Shown: in pieces, positions 61,211 through 64,000 of the stretch
How positions within the stretch are numbered: position 1 is the stretch's first letter
Layout: the number at the start of each line of letters is the position of its first letter
The notes under the pieces: generated by a model
Databases searched by the model: none
The model's input: only the letters and a program-made list of their open reading frames with translations
What the model was told of the DNA's origin: nothing
Assembly: GCF_013365535.1 (NCBI RefSeq)
Contig: NZ_CP053590.1
Location: 3,338,501-3,402,500 of the forward strand
Length of the DNA stretch: 64,000 bases
Direction of reading: 5' to 3'
DNA from: Aquimarina sp. TRL1
GTDB taxonomy: Bacteria > Bacteroidota > Bacteroidia > Flavobacteriales > Flavobacteriaceae
Program-made: the position numbers and the translations under genes

Positions 61211-61811
61211 AGAGTTATTAAAACAAGATACCCACGTTTCTTCTGAGCGGATAAGAAAAGGGCATCAGGATCGTTTTTTGGCGAGACTCAATGAACAATT
61301 GCCAATAGAGAACCCAAAAAAGTCAACTAAGTATACTTGGTTAAAGGTTGCAGCAAGTGTTGCAATTATAGTGTCTATATCACTGACAGCCTTTAATCAG
61401 TTCGGAAGCTCACAAAATACAAATGATGGTGTTGTAGGGCTTGATAAAGATAAAATAAAAGATGCGACGGTTTTGGTAGAAAAACAGTCTTCTGTTTTAG
61501 CAGATTATTCTCCTCAATATAAAGAGACAGAAAATGCATTTTTGACGAATGTAAAATACAGACTTTCTAAAATTGAAGTAACCGATGATAATAGAGAACT
61601 GGTAGAGAGTTTTATGGTTCGATTAAAGGATTTACACGAAGAATATCAGCGATTGAATAAAGAATTAATGGAAGAAGGTCCTTCTATGCAAAGCATTCAG
61701 GCAATGAAAGATAACCTGGAAATGAGAATTACGCTGTTAAATAGATTAGAAAACAAACTAAAAGAACAAGAAGATATTGAAAACGATAATTACAATGAAA
61801 TACACGTTTAA
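61194..61811 (+). CDS. Single-pass membrane protein, probable anti-sigma factor
   Basis: A 205-residue protein starting within the last codons of the sigma gene. A charged cytoplasmic part (1-48, with RIRKGHQDRFLARLNEQL) is followed by one membrane helix (about 51-68, WLKVAASVAIIVSISLTAF) and a periplasmic coiled-coil-like domain (about 110-195, LKDLHEEYQRLNKELMEE). No zinc-binding anti-sigma motif is seen. Position and topology support an anti-sigma role. Confidence 0.78.
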   Translation: MAQDIRELLKQDTHVSSERIRKGHQDRFLARLNEQLPIENPKKSTKYTWLKVAASVAIIVSISLTAFNQFGSSQNTNDGVVGLDKDKIKDATVLVEKQSSVLADYSPQYKETENAFLTNVKYRLSKIEVTDDNRELVESFMVRLKDLHEEYQRLNKELMEEGPSMQSIQAMKDNLEMRITLLNRLENKLKEQEDIENDNYNEIHV

Positions 61812-63171
61812 TATAGCTGTTTTAAGTGTCTTTTGTGGTGTAGGCTTATTTGCTCAGAATACAGAAAGCAAATTAAAAGAGTCTTTTTCAGTTGCTAAAG
61901 ACGTAACAATTACATTAAATACCAATCACACAAATTTAGTTTTTGTTCCTTGGAATAAAAGCACAGTTACAGTTGAAGCATATTTGGATGGAGGAAATAT
62001 AACAGAAGAAAACAAAGAGTATTTACTGGACAACTGGAAAGTCCATACCATGGCTAATCAGAATGCAGTAGTGATAACCTCTGCTTCTGCAAACTCAATC
62101 TCCAGAGAAGTTGCTGTTAAGAGAGGGTTACAGGAGCTGAGAATGATGGAACCAATGATCAATGATATGCTAGGTCCCATTATGGAGCGAATGGCTAATA
62201 ATCCTATGCCAAGTACATTGCCTAAAAATAATAAGATAAATGCCAGTTTTGATTACGGAAAATACAAAGAAGGAGAAGAAAAATATATAAAACAATGGGA
62301 GCATCAGATATCAGAGAAGTTTGGAGGTAATTTTGGAAACTCATTAAAAGATTGGAAACAACAATTTCAGAAAGGAGCAGAAGAAATTAGTGCTAAAATG
62401 GAAGTCCGCATGCAGGAAATAGGAGGAGAGAATTCTAAATACTGGGGAGAGCAGTTTGGAAGAGAGATGGAAGCATGGGCTAATCAGTTTGCTAGAGAAT
62501 TTCAAACAAAACAAAATGTAGGAACAACTATACAAGTATATAGATATACGACCAGTAGTACGAATATAAATGCCAGTAAAATAATAAAGGTATACATGCC
62601 TAAAAATGCTAAATTGAGAATTAACTCCAGACACGGAGAAGTGAAACTTCCTGATTTTTCAGCAGATGTAAAAGCCTCTTTGTCACATACACTATTAACT
62701 GCGGGAACGATTGATGGTAGAGATACTTATATAGAAGCTTCATACTCTCCTGTATTTATTACCAACTGGAATGAGGGAGAATTGATACTTAATTATGTGA
62801 AAAGATGTGAAATTAAAAAGGCAAATACATTACATGCTAACGCGGATTCCAGTAGCATTATAGTTCATGAATTAAGTAAGAAAGGAGCTATTACAGGGAG
62901 TTTTGGAGCTGTTACGATTTTGAAGGTTGGAGCTGATTTTGAAAGCCTAAACCTGGCAGTAGCAAATAGTGATTTTAAACTAAAACTACCTGAAGAAGCA
63001 TTTAATTTCGTGTATAATGGAGCACAAAGTAGAATTTCGTTGCCTAAAACCATGGAGAAAACAGTAACAAGAAACTTTGGAAATATTTTTATCAACGGAT
63101 TTAATGAAACCAGAAATACAGAAAAAATAATTACTATTAATGCTAAGTATAGTGAGCTAATATTACAATAA
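61795..63171 (+). CDS. Exported DUF4097-like beta-helical protein
   Basis: The ATG at 61795 gives 458 residues with a clean signal peptide (MKYTFNIAVLSVFCGVGLFAQ); an earlier ATG at 61777 adds only six residues. The N-terminal ESFSVAKDVTITLNTNHTNLVFVPWNKSTVTVEAYLDG and C-terminal repeating strands (LRINSRHGEVKLPD, TGSFGAVTILKVG, ITINAKYSELILQ) resemble DUF4097/adhesin-like stacked-beta proteins; a ~150-residue Lys/Glu-rich helical insert (about 110-240) lies between. It overlaps the anti-sigma gene by 17 bases. Similar proteins often follow ECF pairs in Bacteroidota; function unknown. Confidence 0.78.
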   Translation: MKYTFNIAVLSVFCGVGLFAQNTESKLKESFSVAKDVTITLNTNHTNLVFVPWNKSTVTVEAYLDGGNITEENKEYLLDNWKVHTMANQNAVVITSASANSISREVAVKRGLQELRMMEPMINDMLGPIMERMANNPMPSTLPKNNKINASFDYGKYKEGEEKYIKQWEHQISEKFGGNFGNSLKDWKQQFQKGAEEISAKMEVRMQEIGGENSKYWGEQFGREMEAWANQFAREFQTKQNVGTTIQVYRYTTSSTNINASKIIKVYMPKNAKLRINSRHGEVKLPDFSADVKASLSHTLLTAGTIDGRDTYIEASYSPVFITNWNEGELILNYVKRCEIKKANTLHANADSSSIIVHELSKKGAITGSFGAVTILKVGADFESLNLAVANSDFKLKLPEEAFNFVYNGAQSRISLPKTMEKTVTRNFGNIFINGFNETRNTEKIITINAKYSELILQ

Positions 63172-63209
63172 TCGTTTTTACGATAATGTGTTAATTTTGT
63201 AGTAACTTG

Positions 63210-63250
63210 AAAATAGCTTGTCAAAACATATTTGACAAGCTATTTTTTTA
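63210..63250 (+). terminator. Terminator of the ECF sigma operon
   Basis: A 16-bp perfect stem (AAAATAGCTTGTCAAA 63210-63225 with TTTGACAAGCTATTTT 63231-63246), five-base loop, continuing T-run to 63249. Confidence 0.92.
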
Positions 63251-63326
63251 TAGACTGTTTGTCTTAGAATTAAGACGCTGAATGTTAAGTTATTAAAAAT
63301 TAATCTAAATAAATTTTATTTTTCTC

Positions 63327-63368
63327 TTAGACTGCTTTATTTTTGTGTACAATAATTAATCAGTCTAA
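63327..63368 (+). promoter_or_regulatory. Inverted repeat flanking a -7 element, upstream of the last gene
   Basis: TTAGACTG (63327-63334) and CAGTCTAA (63361-63368) are perfect inverted copies 26 bases apart, enclosing TATTTTTG (63338-63345), a full TAnnTTTG match. A further AATCTAAAT half site lies at 63302-63310. The TTAGA/TCTAA half sites resemble boxes of iron- or manganese-dependent repressors; that link is inference. The remaining bases up to 63752 hold only short chance frames, a small hairpin (ACTGT/ACAGT near 63705-63719) and an AT repeat. Confidence 0.45.
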
Positions 63369-63752
63369 ATAAGGATAAATGAATTTTCTCAAACAGGATA
63401 ACGCTTTTTTATCGTTACCTCTACAATGTATGTACTATAAAAATAGGTGAAGCATTAATTAGGTACTTTTCTCGATGCCCTTAAGAATATATTGATTTTT
63501 AGAAGAGAGGCGTTCGAAAGTGACTAGGTAAGTTCTGACCCGTATTCATTAAGGGTAAAATCTATCTAAAAAAATAGTGTATACTAGTACTTCTAATGTT
63601 TAGAGTACCAATAACTAAAATATGGTTGAGTACTGCATCTGCTAATTAATACATACATTTTTTATACTGATACTAATTGTTTTTTGATTACAAGTTACGA
63701 CTGTATTTAACAGTTTTAAAAAATGAATTAATAATTAATAATTAATATAATC

Positions 63753-64000
63753 ATGATTTCAATTACAGTTTTATTGATGTTATCTGGTTTCTTTTTTTTG
63801 TATAATACATCAAAAAGAGCCGTTTTGGAACTACCGGTAAAAGTAGAAACCTGGTTTCAGGGAAATGATGCAATTGCAAAATGTATAGGAATTACATTGT
63901 TACTAGCTTCATTAATTGGTTTAACGGCTAATTTGGGAGTAGGAGCAGGAGTTTTTATCGCTTTTTTAATTTTTATGATGTTAGGTAGTTTGGTGATATT
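63753..64000 (+). CDS. Small inner-membrane protein, N-terminal part (cut by window edge)
   Basis: The visible 82 residues start MISITVLLMLSGFFFLYNTSKRA and contain three hydrophobic helices (about 2-17, 46-62 and 66-82) with a short amphipathic segment (ELPVKVETWFQGND). The pattern resembles DUF3325-like proteins found beside PepSY proteins and siderophore receptors in Bacteroidota, but too little is visible to be sure. A possible metal-responsive promoter lies 390 bases upstream. Confidence 0.65.
   Translation, partial: MISITVLLMLSGFFFLYNTSKRAVLELPVKVETWFQGNDAIAKCIGITLLLASLIGLTANLGVGAGVFIAFLIFMMLGSLVI

Noticed and set aside
63379..63450. A 23-codon frame (starting MNFLKQDN) after the inverted-repeat promoter
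   Set aside because: Superficially like the 32-residue peptides (FL, LP, YY, R at the end) but does not align over its length and has no terminator of its own.

Overview
The window looks like chromosomal DNA of a marine or soil member of the Flavobacteriaceae (phylum Bacteroidota), possibly close to Aquimarina. The reasons are low GC content, two SusC/SusD pairs, a 3424-residue type IX secretion substrate with a gliding-motility-type C-terminal domain, TAnnTTTG-like promoter elements, very weak ribosome binding sites, and families typical of this group (DUF4920, DUF6268, DUF2911, reduced-zinc-finger DnaJ, flavobacterial SpeA). I see no rRNA, tRNA, CRISPR array, insertion sequence or phage gene. 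The genus is inference.

Layout. 1-5.5 kb: end of ilvE, a DUF4920 lipoprotein with the tRNA methyltransferase mnmD, a TIGR01777 oxidoreductase, a YceI lipoprotein, and grpE-dnaJ behind a good sigma-54-type promoter, followed by a candidate small RNA. 5.6-11.5 kb: NatAB-like ABC exporter, MscS channel, DUF6268 barrel and an NtrC-type response regulator without a DNA-binding domain. 11.6-18.2 kb: PPK2 kinase, M28 peptidase, bestrophin-like channel and S9 peptidase, with an unlisted 32-codon peptide gene between them. 18.6-24.5 kb: SusC/SusD plus a secreted alkaline-phosphatase-superfamily enzyme behind elaborate inverted repeats. 24.5-31.9 kb: a divergent cluster with an ECF sigma factor and its membrane TPR partner on one side, and a lipoprotein, a PKD/beta-barrel protein and an exported, membrane-anchored TPR-CHAT protease-like protein on the other. 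31.9-36.7 kb: a second SusC (with STN domain)/SusD pair. 37-48 kb: a cysteine dioxygenase-like enzyme and the giant SprB-repeat protein. 48.7-53.8 kb: DfsB-like protein, a second copy of the 32-residue peptide, DUF985 cupin, a lysine-repeat membrane protein, MATE exporter and PAP2 phosphatase. 54-58 kb: polyamine operon speA-speB-deoxyhypusine-synthase-like gene plus a 74-residue protein, behind a long leader. 58-64 kb: MeaB, Ohr, DUF2911, an ECF sigma/anti-sigma/DUF4097-like operon, and the start of a small membrane protein gene behind a promoter flanked by an inverted repeat.

Best candidates for something undescribed are: (1) two paralogous 32-residue cationic peptides, each a short monocistronic unit with its own terminator, 35 kb apart; (2) the ECF-sigma/TPR/CHAT/PKD-barrel/lipoprotein envelope cluster; (3) the polyamine operon, whose deoxyhypusine-synthase-like enzyme has glycine where the catalytic lysine should be and whose first gene has a long, relatively GC-rich leader; (4) a possible sigma-54 link between the chaperone operon and an unusual sigma-54 activator. 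Family assignments come from reading motifs by eye; no database search was possible.
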